The position numbers and the translations under genes were made by a program. A stretch of DNA of 64,000 bases from contig FNEU01000001.1 of the NCBI GenBank assembly GCA_900100245.1, positions 124,001-188,000 on the forward strand, in the 5' to 3' direction. The notes under the pieces are model-generated. The model was not told where the DNA came from and ran no database searches. It saw only the letters and a program-made list of their open reading frames with translations. Source of the DNA: Lachnospiraceae bacterium G41 (GTDB taxonomy: Bacteria; Bacillota; Clostridia; Lachnospirales; Lachnospiraceae). Shown here in pieces: positions 35,684 through 45,414 of this stretch. Position 1 is the first letter of the stretch. The number at the start of each line of letters is the position of its first letter.

Positions 35684-36814
35684 TTACTTATACTGTACAG
35701 GAATCTGAACTCCCGTATTAACCAATGCTTCTTTAAATACTACAAAGAAATCCTTAATATCCGCTTCATCGATAGCACCGAGTGCGCAGAGGCGGAATGT
35801 ATTTGTGGTTGAAATCTTACCGGGATAAATAGTAAATCCTCTCTCATAGCAGTAATCATGAACCTTTTCAAAACTCCAGTTAGGATCGTCAGGGTAAATC
35901 GCAGAGGATACCAATCCAGCACGGAGTTCAGGTTTAATTACCTGTTTAAATCCAAGTTCATCAAGTCCTTCATTAATAGCATTAAATACTCTGGTATGAC
36001 GCGCCCACTTGGCTTCTTCGCCTTCCGCCCAGTATTCTTTTAGTGCTTCAATGGTTGCATAAATCGTCTGAACAGGCGGAGTAAAATGCATCTCTCCGGT
36101 CTTCTCAAAGTACTCATACTGAAGATACAAATTACAGTAATAACTGCGTTTGGGATAATTCTTAGATTCTTCTATGATAGCTCTGTTTCCGACCACAAAA
36201 CTTAATCCCGTAAAAGCCATAAGCCCCTTCTGAGCTGAAGCCATACAAAAATCGATATTATCTCTCTCTATATCAATAGGTCGCATAGCATATGTGCTTG
36301 TCGTATCAACTGTGAAGACAGCTCCATATCTGTGAGCCAAAGCACCGATTTCACGAATAGGATTTAAAATACCTGTTCCGGTTTCGTTATGCGTAGTATG
36401 AACGAGCGATATATCAGGATTATTCTTTAAAGTCTCTTCAACTATTTTTAAATCAGGCTGTTCGTCTACGGGAAACTTTAAATCTATATGAGGCAGATTA
36501 TAATATTCACAGACTTCTACTGCTCTTGTTGAGTAAGCACCATTGTTAACCACAAGAACTTTCTTACCTTCAGGAAGAAGCGAATTAATACAAACATCAA
36601 TATTAATGGTTCCACTGCCGCAAAATAAGACAGATGTATATTTATCAGTATCTCCGTGAACAATTTTCACAAGATCTTCGCGAAGTCCTTTCATAAGACC
36701 CGCAAATTCTTTTTCACGAGGACAAATATCAGGAACAACCTGAGCGTATTTAACAGTATCCGTTGTTGTAGAGGGACCGGGATTTAATAAGATGTTTCTT
36801 TTAATTGCGTTCAT
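35684..36814 (-). CDS. phnW: 2-aminoethylphosphonate transaminase-like class V aminotransferase
   Basis: PLP enzyme of the PhnW type, here likely in the synthetic direction, converting phosphonoacetaldehyde to 2-aminoethylphosphonate. The opening LLNPGPSTTTDTVKYAQVVPDICPREKEF matches the family, and the PLP lysine is in SAQKGLMAFTG. The frame extends to a TTG at 36829; the ATG at 36814 has AAAGG seven bases upstream. It lies between the nucleotidyltransferase gene and pepM in one operon. Confidence 0.92.
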   Translation of the reverse strand: MNAIKRNILLNPGPSTTTDTVKYAQVVPDICPREKEFAGLMKGLREDLVKIVHGDTDKYTSVLFCGSGTINIDVCINSLLPEGKKVLVVNNGAYSTRAVEVCEYYNLPHIDLKFPVDEQPDLKIVEETLKNNPDISLVHTTHNETGTGILNPIREIGALAHRYGAVFTVDTTSTYAMRPIDIERDNIDFCMASAQKGLMAFTGLSFVVGNRAIIEESKNYPKRSYYCNLYLQYEYFEKTGEMHFTPPVQTIYATIEALKEYWAEGEEAKWARHTRVFNAINEGLDELGFKQVIKPELRAGLVSSAIYPDDPNWSFEKVHDYCYERGFTIYPGKISTTNTFRLCALGAIDEADIKDFFVVFKEALVNTGVQIPVQYK

Positions 36815-36831
36815 TTTATTACCTTTCAAGT

Positions 36832-37722
36832 TTATACATCATAAGTTTTATCAATCGCTTTAAGTTCATTAAATGTGTCTATTTCAACAATATCTTCATC
36901 ACGACATTCCCTAACTTCTACGGCATAATGGTCTTTCTTATATACAAGCGGTACCTGTTCCCAATAACGCTCTTTCCCGCCCGGAGACGAATAAACCTTA
37001 GGAATATCATCCGCAAGTTTTTTTCCGTCCTCTTCGCTCCAGTAGGAAATACCAACCATCTGGTAACAATCAATACCGCCAACCTTCTCTTCTTTGATAA
37101 TTCCGTCCTTTACCATAAAGCACCAGTCATCGGTTCTTTCCTTGGGAATAGTAAGAAAATCTGAAGTGTAATGATATTTCTTAATAATATCAGGATTGGA
37201 CAAATACAAATCTGCTTCGAATACGTAAGCGTTAGATAATAAGTTCCTAGCAATCATTCCTGAACTAATATTATTCGCTTCGTTGTACACTGGATTTTCC
37301 AGAAACTTAATCATTGGATACTTATATAAAAGCTGATCAAACTGTTCAGCCAGATAGCCACGAACTATATAAATCTCATTAATCCCCGCCTGAAGACAAG
37401 CATCTAAAAGAGTATCAATGATACGTGTACCTTTTACTCTCACTAACGGCTTAGGAGTATTAAGAGTAATAGGCGCTAACCTGGAACCAAAGCCTGCAGC
37501 AATAAAAATAGCTCTTTTAGCGCGATAAGGTTCAAGCGCCAAAAGACCTTCTTTAGTTATCTTACCGTCTTTCATCAATCCGTTATCGTTCAATTCTTTC
37601 ACGATTTTGTTCACCGAGCCAAGAGAATGAACACTTTTATCCTTAATTTCTCTCTGAGATAAAGGTTCTTCTGAAGAAGCTAAAATTTCGAGTATATCAA
37701 ATTGTTTTCTTGAAATAGACAT
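36832..37722 (-). CDS. HTH-fused nucleotidyltransferase, LicC/PntC-like
   Basis: Residues 1-65 are a winged-helix domain (QFDILEILASSEEPLSQREIKDKSVHSLGSVNKIVKEL). Residues about 68-296 are a nucleotidyltransferase with AAGFGSRLAPITLNTPKPLVRV, NPVYNEANNISSGM and the metal-binding EADLYLS. This two-part design is seen in phosphocholine cytidylyltransferases of the LicC type. In a phosphonate operon the likelier substrate is 2-aminoethylphosphonate, giving CMP-AEP as PntC does; that is inference. It is the first gene of the phosphonate operon, 17 bases before phnW. No LicD-type transferase is in the window. Confidence 0.85.
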   Translation of the reverse strand: MSISRKQFDILEILASSEEPLSQREIKDKSVHSLGSVNKIVKELNDNGLMKDGKITKEGLLALEPYRAKRAIFIAAGFGSRLAPITLNTPKPLVRVKGTRIIDTLLDACLQAGINEIYIVRGYLAEQFDQLLYKYPMIKFLENPVYNEANNISSGMIARNLLSNAYVFEADLYLSNPDIIKKYHYTSDFLTIPKERTDDWCFMVKDGIIKEEKVGGIDCYQMVGISYWSEEDGKKLADDIPKVYSSPGGKERYWEQVPLVYKKDHYAVEVRECRDEDIVEIDTFNELKAIDKTYDV

Positions 37723-37766
37723 ATAATCACCAATAAGATAATAATGATAGAGTTCTGTTCAATTTA

Positions 37767-37800
37767 TAAAAAAATATAACCGTTTTTGAACGGTTATATT
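37767..37800 (-). terminator. Terminator after the broken membrane-protein gene
   Basis: Minus strand AATATAACCGTT/AACGGTTATATT stem with a four-base loop and a following run of T. It isolates the phosphonate operon from upstream transcription. Confidence 0.82.
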
Positions 37801-37831
37801 ATATCATTACGTATACTATATGTCAAAATAA

Positions 37832-38370
37832 CTAATGGTTTAATTTTTCTATTTCATTTTTATCAAGATATACGATTCTATTTTCTGGAATTTCATTTTT
37901 TAAATGATACTCTTTGTATGCCTTAATAATAAACGCAGGAATAAATCTGAATTTACTTGTTTCATTCTTATTTTTCCCAAAAAGAAACAAAATAAAAACA
38001 ATAGATATAATTAAACCCAAAAAATAAAACGGAAATAAGATTTTATGTCTTAAACAATAATTTATATCAAAAAATTCTATTTTGGTTTCCCCAAAATACA
38101 TCCAAACAAACCACAACAAAAATACAAACAAAAGTAATATTATAAAGATTTTTGAATTTTTATCAATATATGATATGTATCGATTGGTAAAAAAATAAGC
38201 TAAGGAAAAAATAATAAAAAATACAGAAGAAATAAATAATAAATAATATTATTTATACCTTTTTCAAAAAACAACGAATATAAAAATGTATGTACAATAA
38301 ATACAACAAACGTTCCAAGCATACTTGGCAAAACAACTTTTTTTCCATATTTTTCCTTTCTTTTAAACAT
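37832..38370 (-). pseudogene. Membrane-protein gene interrupted by a frameshift
   Basis: Two overlapping minus-strand frames make one plausible protein. From ATG 38370: MFKRKEKYGKKVVLPSMLGT, continuing through a hydrophobic stretch to a stop near 38200. In the next frame, from about 38218 to 37832, come ...SLAYFFTNRYISYIDKNSKI, more membrane segments and a charged tail ending EIEKLNH. The joint lies in a T-rich run at about 38205-38222, and the shift corresponds to one missing base. The intact product would have about four membrane segments. Function unknown. A sequencing error or programmed slippage is possible. Confidence 0.65.
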
Positions 38371-38654
38371 AAAATATATGAAACTTTTTATACAAAACTA
38401 ATAAATACTCCAAGTAAAACATTTTATTAATGAAAAAATAAAATCGTAAAAATATAAAGAATTATTAAAGCCAAAATTGTATATAAAAAACTATTGAAAA
38501 ATAAAAATACTTCAATCAAAGCAATATAATATTGCCTATTTATCAAAATAAAAATGCCCAACTAATAATATGATTGTTTTCAAAAATCATAGTGAAAGTA
38601 AAAAACGAAAAATATTTCAAAGAGCGTCATTTATAAAAATATTTAGAAAAATTA
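38371..38654. other. AT-rich intergenic stretch with no recognisable feature
   Basis: About 280 bases of very high AT content between the sulfatase-family gene and the frameshifted gene. I see no open frame with a ribosome site and no strong hairpin. Confidence 0.5.
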
Positions 38655-40739
38655 TTAAAGTAAATCTTTGAAATCAAATTCAACATTATCTACACTTTCA
38701 TATATATTTTCATTTACCACTCTTTCTAATTCTGTGGTATCACCGCTATATGTGTATTTTCTTGTATCTTTGCCAATATCCGAATCAAACCAAACCCTTT
38801 TTCTAATTTCATCTTCAGAAAAATCATCTATTGTTTTTCCAAATAACTCATAATCTTCGGAATTATATAATCCCGAATATTTCAGAACAGTAGCCTGAAT
38901 ATCTTGAAAATAAAAGGGTTTATTAGATATTACTATTTTATCATGTTTTTCATTCTTTCCTTTAATCAAAAACATTGGAGTACTAGCCGTAGGGTATGGA
39001 TATCCTTCTACTCCATCATGAATTCCATGATCGGAAGCAATTATAATAACAGAATTATCGTAAACTCCTAGTTCTTTTAATTGATATATATATTTTTTAA
39101 ATATACTTAAACAATATTTTGATTCATTAACACAATCATCACAAGGATAATGAGCTCCCTCAATATGTTGATATATAAAACATTTTGAAGAATATTCATT
39201 ATAAGAAAGAGCTAACGATTGATCAAATTCAATATTTGCAATTTTATATATATATTTATCATCTTTAGGAAACTCTAAACAAATATCAAAATTTACCTTA
39301 TTTATCTCGGCTGAATTTTTCAAAATGCATGGTAAAATTTGGTAAAAAACAATTCGTAAATAACATTCCCTAACATTTTTTTTATTTATGTACATAACAG
39401 AACTTGCATCTTCCAAATATTTGTAATTTGAAATAAATTGCTCTGGATTTCCTGGTGCATCTAATACAGAATGACAATAAAATAAAAAACGATAACCATT
39501 ATTTGAAAAACGACTCATAAATGGAATGGTTTTTTCAGTTCCTTTTTTTTGAGTATATCCATATAACATTTGTGGAACAGAATAACTAGTCCAATCATAT
39601 ACACTGCATGTATTGGAATATAATGTAAAATCACTAAGTTCATCAAAAAAAGACGGATCATCATTTAATATTGTTTTAACAAAAGAATTATCAACTGCAT
39701 CCGCAATTAGAAATATAACATTTTCGTCATTACCAACCGTAAACTGTTCCGTACTATCAAAATAATAAAAATCTTTCTCGCTTCTACTAATAATAGATTC
39801 TTTAGGAGATACAATAAATAAATATGAAAGTGAAGTAAATAATATAAAAATAATAGCAATATTAAGATAAATATATATTTTATTTGTCTTAGAAAAACAC
39901 AAAAAAATTACGGCAACTAAAATAATAAAAAGACAAATTGATAGATTTATCAAAGAATATGTCTTATGGTCTCTCCAAATATAATTTCCGCCTATTAATA
40001 AACCTATATATTTGTTAAAAAAAAGCAATTGAATATATGAACAAACAATAAACGAAGAAAATATCGCCGTAATTATCTTGACTATAAATGTTGGTAAGCA
40101 TACCAATAAAAACAGGAAAAGTAAAAAAACGGGAAAATAATATATCATAGATATAAATGAATCCCAAAGAGATATAGGAATCTCATCATAATTATTTAAA
40201 TAAATATCGCAAGGTTGAATAAAGAAGATAAACAAAAACAAAAATACATAAGGCAAGAAAAAAATATATCTATCAGAGAGTAAAGATTTATTATATTTTT
40301 CATATTTTTTTTCAAAATACGAATGTATAAGAACAAACAAAGGTAACGAAAACAAGAACAAAAATATAATTAATAGAAAAGAAATACTATCAAATGAGGG
40401 GTTTAAAAGATTTTCAATCAAATACCACATAATAAAAGAAATACCAATTGATCCAAAAAAACCAAGTAAAATATTCTTAAAATCAAATAATAATTCTTTT
40501 TTCTTCCATATTTTTTTTAATGGAAAATAATTAAATAAGGAAATAACAACAACTATACCAAATCCTAATACAGGACCTAAATAGATTGACAATAAACCAC
40601 CTAATATAAATGCAATTATAATTTCGGTTATCAAGCAAAAAATATATTTATTATGTTTTATTTTTATGACTTTTTTTTCCATAGAAATATTTCTCAATAA
40701 ATATAATAACACAGACGTCCAACTTATATTATTAATCAT
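38655..40739 (-). CDS. Membrane-anchored sulfatase/alkaline phosphatase superfamily transferase
   Basis: 694 residues. The first half is about ten membrane segments; the second half (about 340-640) is an extracellular hydrolase-fold domain. It shows NVIFLIADAVDNSFV (metal-binding Asp), a nucleophile region DWTSYSVPQML, HIEGAHYPCDD and ASDHGIHDG. This layout resembles LTA synthases and phosphoethanolamine transferases, which move phospho-groups from lipids to glycans. A role adding phospho- or phosphono-substituents to a surface polymer would fit the nearby phosphonate operon but is inference. The start is uncertain: an internal ATG at 40682 is also possible and neither start has a good ribosome site. 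Confidence 0.78.
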   Translation of the reverse strand: MINNISWTSVLLYLLRNISMEKKVIKIKHNKYIFCLITEIIIAFILGGLLSIYLGPVLGFGIVVVISLFNYFPLKKIWKKKELLFDFKNILLGFFGSIGISFIMWYLIENLLNPSFDSISFLLIIFLFLFSLPLFVLIHSYFEKKYEKYNKSLLSDRYIFFLPYVFLFLFIFFIQPCDIYLNNYDEIPISLWDSFISMIYYFPVFLLFLFLLVCLPTFIVKIITAIFSSFIVCSYIQLLFFNKYIGLLIGGNYIWRDHKTYSLINLSICLFIILVAVIFLCFSKTNKIYIYLNIAIIFILFTSLSYLFIVSPKESIISRSEKDFYYFDSTEQFTVGNDENVIFLIADAVDNSFVKTILNDDPSFFDELSDFTLYSNTCSVYDWTSYSVPQMLYGYTQKKGTEKTIPFMSRFSNNGYRFLFYCHSVLDAPGNPEQFISNYKYLEDASSVMYINKKNVRECYLRIVFYQILPCILKNSAEINKVNFDICLEFPKDDKYIYKIANIEFDQSLALSYNEYSSKCFIYQHIEGAHYPCDDCVNESKYCLSIFKKYIYQLKELGVYDNSVIIIASDHGIHDGVEGYPYPTASTPMFLIKGKNEKHDKIVISNKPFYFQDIQATVLKYSGLYNSEDYELFGKTIDDFSEDEIRKRVWFDSDIGKDTRKYTYSGDTTELERVVNENIYESVDNVEFDFKDLL

Positions 40740-40810
40740 AATCTAGTATTATTGTTATATTCAACTTCTTATTCTTAATTAATATATAGTTGAAAAGTAT
40801 TTCTAATAAA

Positions 40811-40839
40811 TTTGGGCTTGACTTATTGTCAAGCCCAAA
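40811..40839 (-). terminator. Hairpin after the pilus gene cluster
   Basis: A 12-base stem TTTGGGCTTGAC/GTCAAGCCCAAA with a five-base loop, followed on the minus strand by TTTATT. Probable terminator of the pilus operon, 28 bases past its last stop. Confidence 0.7.
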
Positions 40840-40866
40840 CAACAACATATAAAATATTATATATAA

Positions 40867-42375
40867 TTATAATCCAGTACCTAAAGCAGTATATTTTACA
40901 GTAAATACAGGAAGATCGTAAGTAAATCCCTGACCCTCAATGTCAACATCATAATAAATCCACAGGTCTTTCTTACCTATTAATGATTTTCCTTGTCCAT
41001 CACTATTCAATCTGGAGTTGGGACCGATTGCCATTAATCCTCCGCTAAAAGGATCCGGAGCTAAACCAAATTTAGGATTGTCAGAATACGAAGTATTATA
41101 AATACTTTGTTTAATTTTATATTCCCAAACATAATCAGAATAATCAGATATTCTTCCATCAAAACATGCGGAAATAGGATTAAAAGAATTAAACTCATTT
41201 ACACCAATAGTACCCGAGCTATTTTTAAACCCATACCTGGCCTTCATGTTTATTCCGCCATTATCTTTACCTATTTTTAAACCTTCATTTATATCAATGC
41301 CTGTAACTTCAATTGGAGATTGAAAGCCTTCGCCATTAACATCTCCATCTTTATGTTGCTGAGCAAGAACACCATCGGATTTTATACTAATATCAACAAC
41401 ATCCAAATTAATAACAACCTGCTGTGTTTTTGCTTTATCTTTATAACCAGTTATCTTAAAGCTCTTTCCCTGTAAGGCAGAACTTTTAAGTTTATTTACA
41501 CCAGAAGATGTTTTTAAATAATAAGTAGTTGCATCTTCATAACCGGAAGTTAATTTAGGACCATCATTAGCAGCAGATAACGTAAAAAATGTATCATCGT
41601 ATACTGCAGTAGTAGGATCAGACCCAACAGAAGGACCACCTTCTTCAACTTCATCTTTATATATTTTACAATCATATCGTATTTGATAATCAGCAGTTAA
41701 ATTATAGGTATGGAATCTCTTAACATCAAGACTAATTGAGCCATCGTTGTTTCCACCGGAATTTGAACCGCCTTTAAAATTATCAATAGAATTAAAAGCA
41801 ACATTTTCAACAGGATTTCTAAAATATACATTTCTACTAAGATTATAAGTAGTTTCTTTATTATCAAAAGTAATCTTAATAACAGCTTGATTATAAAGTT
41901 CAGAATCCGAACCAAGAGTAACTTGTTTATCCTGATTATAATTTTCTATAGTGAAATACTTAACATTAGAAGCAAGCAGAACCGGACTACCACCATTTAA
42001 AATATAATATAATTTATTATTTAATGTATAAAAGAAATAACGATCCTTACCTGGCGTGCTCCATTTATTCTGTGTCGCATTATAATTCAACTTAACACAT
42101 TCGCATTTATATCCACTAACACCCACTTCGGTATTTGTAACATCATTATGTACAGTACTTGAACCAGTACTAATTGAAGTAGCATCACACAATATTTCCT
42201 CTAAAGTATTTGCTACTATTTGAGCGTCTTCTTGAATAGAAACATCAAGATTTCCTTTAGAATAAACGCTAACTGAAGTAGACATAATTGAAACAATACC
42301 TACCATAACAATTGCAAACACAGCAATAGAAACTAATAATTCTATTAAGGTATAACCTTTAGTATTTTTTTTCAT
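40867..42375 (-). CDS. Large prepilin-like protein, PilW/GspJ-type
   Basis: It carries a class III signal, KGYTLIELLVSIAVFAIVMVG, with the cleavage after Gly and Glu at +5, so it is processed by the prepilin peptidase at 48124. At 502 residues it is far larger than a typical minor pilin. The C-terminal 350 residues are Ser/Thr/Gly/Asn-rich beta-type sequence of unknown fold, possibly a tip adhesin; that role is inference. GGAGG precedes the ATG. It is last of a tightly packed operon. Confidence 0.82.
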   Translation of the reverse strand: MKKNTKGYTLIELLVSIAVFAIVMVGIVSIMSTSVSVYSKGNLDVSIQEDAQIVANTLEEILCDATSISTGSSTVHNDVTNTEVGVSGYKCECVKLNYNATQNKWSTPGKDRYFFYTLNNKLYYILNGGSPVLLASNVKYFTIENYNQDKQVTLGSDSELYNQAVIKITFDNKETTYNLSRNVYFRNPVENVAFNSIDNFKGGSNSGGNNDGSISLDVKRFHTYNLTADYQIRYDCKIYKDEVEEGGPSVGSDPTTAVYDDTFFTLSAANDGPKLTSGYEDATTYYLKTSSGVNKLKSSALQGKSFKITGYKDKAKTQQVVINLDVVDISIKSDGVLAQQHKDGDVNGEGFQSPIEVTGIDINEGLKIGKDNGGINMKARYGFKNSSGTIGVNEFNSFNPISACFDGRISDYSDYVWEYKIKQSIYNTSYSDNPKFGLAPDPFSGGLMAIGPNSRLNSDGQGKSLIGKKDLWIYYDVDIEGQGFTYDLPVFTVKYTALGTGL

Positions 42376-42392
42376 AATTATCCTCCTATTAA

Positions 42393-42938
42393 TTACTGTA
42401 TTTGAATATTACCTAACTCATTAACTTTAATAACGCTTTTCGTGTTGCCTTTTTCAACTACTATCGTAAATCCATCTTTAGCATAGACAGTTGAACCTGC
42501 ATATGGAGTTTTAAATCCTCTTAATTGACCCGTGGATTGTTTGAAACCTATTGATATTAAAGTACCGTTTGTCATAAAAAGAGTATTATTTACTGATCCA
42601 ATTTTATATTTAAAATATATCTCATCAATATTATTCGAAATAATCTCTCTTTGTCTGGTATCAGTAGAAAAATTAAAAGTATCGTCAGTTTCGGAACCAA
42701 TTATTGAATATAAAGTTCCATCTAAATAATATAAATTTAAATATCCATTAGCAGATCCACGTGAAATAGCATTGTTTTTTGCCGCTTTTAACGAGGTTTC
42801 AAGTTTATCGGTAGCCCTTTTAGCATTATTATTATATACAGTACCAATACCGATAGAAGTAAAACCAACCATTAATGACATAATAGCAATTACAATAATC
42901 AATTCATAATACGAAAGACCTTTATAATTCTTATTCAT
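42393..42938 (-). CDS. Minor prepilin, GspH/FimT-like
   Basis: The prepilin signal is KGLSYYELIIVIAIMSLMVG, with Tyr-Tyr in place of the common Thr-Leu but the +5 Glu kept. The rest is a short beta-rich domain (NNNAKRATDKLETSLKAAKNNAISRG helix, then strands), as in GspH/FimT proteins. The frame extends to 42983 inside the upstream gene's end. The ATG at 42938 has GGAG six bases upstream and puts the signal at the N-terminus. Confidence 0.82.
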   Translation of the reverse strand: MNKNYKGLSYYELIIVIAIMSLMVGFTSIGIGTVYNNNAKRATDKLETSLKAAKNNAISRGSANGYLNLYYLDGTLYSIIGSETDDTFNFSTDTRQREIISNNIDEIYFKYKIGSVNNTLFMTNGTLISIGFKQSTGQLRGFKTPYAGSTVYAKDGFTIVVEKGNTKSVIKVNELGNIQIQ

Positions 42939-42948
42939 ACAAGACTCC

Positions 42949-44694
42949 TTAATTCTCAAAATCAAAATCTCTAGAATAATCACTCATTGATAATGCACTA
43001 GAATAAGTCTTCGATGAATTACCACCGCCTCCGCCAGAATACGTAAACATATTATCAACGTACGAATTGCAATCCTTCTCGAAGATTTTTCCAAATTTAC
43101 CGTTAATCTGATAACTTCCTAATGTCATACTTACATGATTAAATGGATTATAATCATTATCATAAGCAGCACTTTCATCATCACCTTTTCCTGCAGTAAT
43201 ATAATTAAACTGATCAGTTCCTATGTTTGATAAAGTTACACCGTGCTGAATATGTCCACAAACATTTGTTTTAGAGATCCAAGTTGTGTTTGGAGTGGAT
43301 TGTGTTAACTCTATATCACGACCACCAACATAAATAATTAGTTTATTTGTAAAATCTGATCCACCATTAACTCTATGTTTATTAGTATCCCAAGGGTTAC
43401 CGGGAATTATACGTAAACCAAATTTATCAAAATTATAAATACTGCTATTCATTTCATATGCTACACCATCATTACCATCCGAATCTACAGAAAGACCGCC
43501 TTGATAAGTGTTCGCAACAGTATTAAAAGTAATGGAGCCAGTATTAACGTTCGGCAAATCACATATTCTTTTATTACCAGGGAAACAAGGCTTGAAAATT
43601 TTATTTATTAAACCATAATTACTAGGATCGTTTGCATTAACAGATTCTGCAAAACTAATAAAATTTTCCTTTGTAACATAATTTACTGTATAGGAAGCAG
43701 GATAAATGCCATTAGGATTGCCGTTAGTATTGATTGAACAAAAAGTATTTCTGCCTGGAAGATATGTATCATGATTAAGCATATATAATTCAGAACCATC
43801 TGCTAATACCAAATTGGAACTATCAGTAACTTTAATATCTCCAAAAACTGTTAATTTACCATAAACAGCTACGCAAGAGCCACCCTCTAATACCATATCA
43901 CCATAAATAACATTATTTGAACCAACAAGGTTTATTCTGCTTTGACTACTTAAATGAAGGGCTTCAGTTCCAGGTTTAACAAAAGTTCCATATTCATTTC
44001 CGTCCTTATCTTTTCCTACACCCGTAGCACCATTACTGAAGTCAGCAATAAAACTGTTTCCCTGTAGAGTCATCATCTTAAACTGAGCCTCAGATGTTGA
44101 TAATTTTGCATCCAAAAGCATAGACATCGAGCCTACTCCACCCGCAGATCCACCGGCGGATGTTTTTTCAAAAATATCAATTTTCAAATCAGTTTTTACT
44201 GAATTTGTGAAGCCTTCTGAATTTGTATGAATTACTTCGATGTCTTTAAAAGTATATGTAGTAACATTATTAGTAGGACCGGTAACAACAATCTGATTAT
44301 TTAAAGATTGGTAAGTATAATCTCCATCTACACATTTTGTTGCAGTACCGCTTAAACTAGTTCCATTAATCTTATTGACAATAGTAGTAATGTTATAATT
44401 ACCGGGATTATCCTTGTCCAAAGGAAGTGTTGAATCTGTTGTTAACTCCTTAATATGTGTCACAGGATCCCCACCACTCATGGCTTCATTTCTGATACCG
44501 GTAACAACTTCAACCAAAGCCGCGTCTGTTTGATAAAAATTCTTCTTTCCATTAACATTAGCGGTCTTCATTGCATAATTAGTTGAACTAATATAAAGCA
44601 TCGTAGTTGCAATAATAGATAAAAACATAATGGTAATCATAACAGTAACCATTGCAATACCTTTATGTTTTTTTTCGTAAAAAGTCTTAATCAT
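42949..44694 (-). CDS. PilX-like pilus assembly protein
   Basis: 581 residues. The N-terminus KKHKGIAMVTVMITIMFLSIIATTMLYISSTNYAM is a PilX-type hydrophobic helix without the canonical Gly-Phe-x4-Glu signal. It is followed by a long Asn/Ser/Gly-rich domain that includes a run of beta-helix-like turns (about 240-330, SRINLVGSNNVIYGDMVLEGG...GKLTVFGDIKVTD). It ends in a Gly-rich segment. It may be a minor or tip component. GGAG precedes the ATG. Sits between two minor prepilin genes. Confidence 0.75.
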   Translation of the reverse strand: MIKTFYEKKHKGIAMVTVMITIMFLSIIATTMLYISSTNYAMKTANVNGKKNFYQTDAALVEVVTGIRNEAMSGGDPVTHIKELTTDSTLPLDKDNPGNYNITTIVNKINGTSLSGTATKCVDGDYTYQSLNNQIVVTGPTNNVTTYTFKDIEVIHTNSEGFTNSVKTDLKIDIFEKTSAGGSAGGVGSMSMLLDAKLSTSEAQFKMMTLQGNSFIADFSNGATGVGKDKDGNEYGTFVKPGTEALHLSSQSRINLVGSNNVIYGDMVLEGGSCVAVYGKLTVFGDIKVTDSSNLVLADGSELYMLNHDTYLPGRNTFCSINTNGNPNGIYPASYTVNYVTKENFISFAESVNANDPSNYGLINKIFKPCFPGNKRICDLPNVNTGSITFNTVANTYQGGLSVDSDGNDGVAYEMNSSIYNFDKFGLRIIPGNPWDTNKHRVNGGSDFTNKLIIYVGGRDIELTQSTPNTTWISKTNVCGHIQHGVTLSNIGTDQFNYITAGKGDDESAAYDNDYNPFNHVSMTLGSYQINGKFGKIFEKDCNSYVDNMFTYSGGGGGNSSKTYSSALSMSDYSRDFDFEN

Positions 44695-44709
44695 AACTTT
44701 CTCCTTCTA

Positions 44710-45414
44710 TCAATACTTATTAGCAATTTTCGTTGTAGCTGAAGACAAGAATTTACCTGTATTATAATCATATACTTCAACTAATACATCATAACAATAA
44801 TAATTATTACTTTTATAATCTGAACAGTCAGTATCTGAAATCTTACCATCAAAATACGTGGTAATAACCATATTAAACTTAAAACCATCAGCTTCAATTT
44901 CTTCTAATTTAAGGGATCTGTTATAATCCGAATTGTTGCTTCTGTGACCATTATCATTATCGGTATAAATACTTAAATAATAAGCTTCCGGTCCACCGGG
45001 ATATACCAAACCAGAATGAAGATCTTCATGAGTACCATCAGTATTAAATACAGTTTTCTGCTTAGTTCCTTTATTGTATAAAATCAATTTATTGATCTTT
45101 TTTGTTTCATCGCTAAAATAATACGATTTCAAACCAGGAACATTTTTATCAGTTTTTGTAGCACCAACAGTCTTTTTATAATTATAATCATCAAAAACAA
45201 GTCCAGAAATAAATTCGCATGTATCAGATGTTAAATCAGCAGCAGCTAACAATTTTCTTGATTTAATATTCAAGCTTAAACCAGAATAAAATGCTTGAAG
45301 AATCGGAGTTGCAATAAGAGCCAATAAAACAATCGCACAAAGAACTTCAACAAGAGAAAATGCTTTATTGTTCTTTTTCTTTTTGAAAAACATTATCGCA
45401 TTTCTTTTTTTCAA
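44710..45414 (-). CDS. Minor prepilin, PilV/GspI-like
   Basis: Prepilin signal NKAFSLVEVLCAIVLLALIATPI with Glu at +5, preceded by a Lys-rich leader. The usual Gly before the cleavage site is Ala, which prepilin peptidases tolerate. The rest is a small soluble domain. The start is a TTG at 45414: a perfect AAAGGAGGT lies six bases upstream (45421-45429), whereas the first in-frame ATG (45393) is 27 bases away. Confidence 0.82.
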   Translation of the reverse strand: MKKRNAIMFFKKKKNNKAFSLVEVLCAIVLLALIATPILQAFYSGLSLNIKSRKLLAAADLTSDTCEFISGLVFDDYNYKKTVGATKTDKNVPGLKSYYFSDETKKINKLILYNKGTKQKTVFNTDGTHEDLHSGLVYPGGPEAYYLSIYTDNDNGHRSNNSDYNRSLKLEEIEADGFKFNMVITTYFDGKISDTDCSDYKSNNYYCYDVLVEVYDYNTGKFLSSATTKIANKY

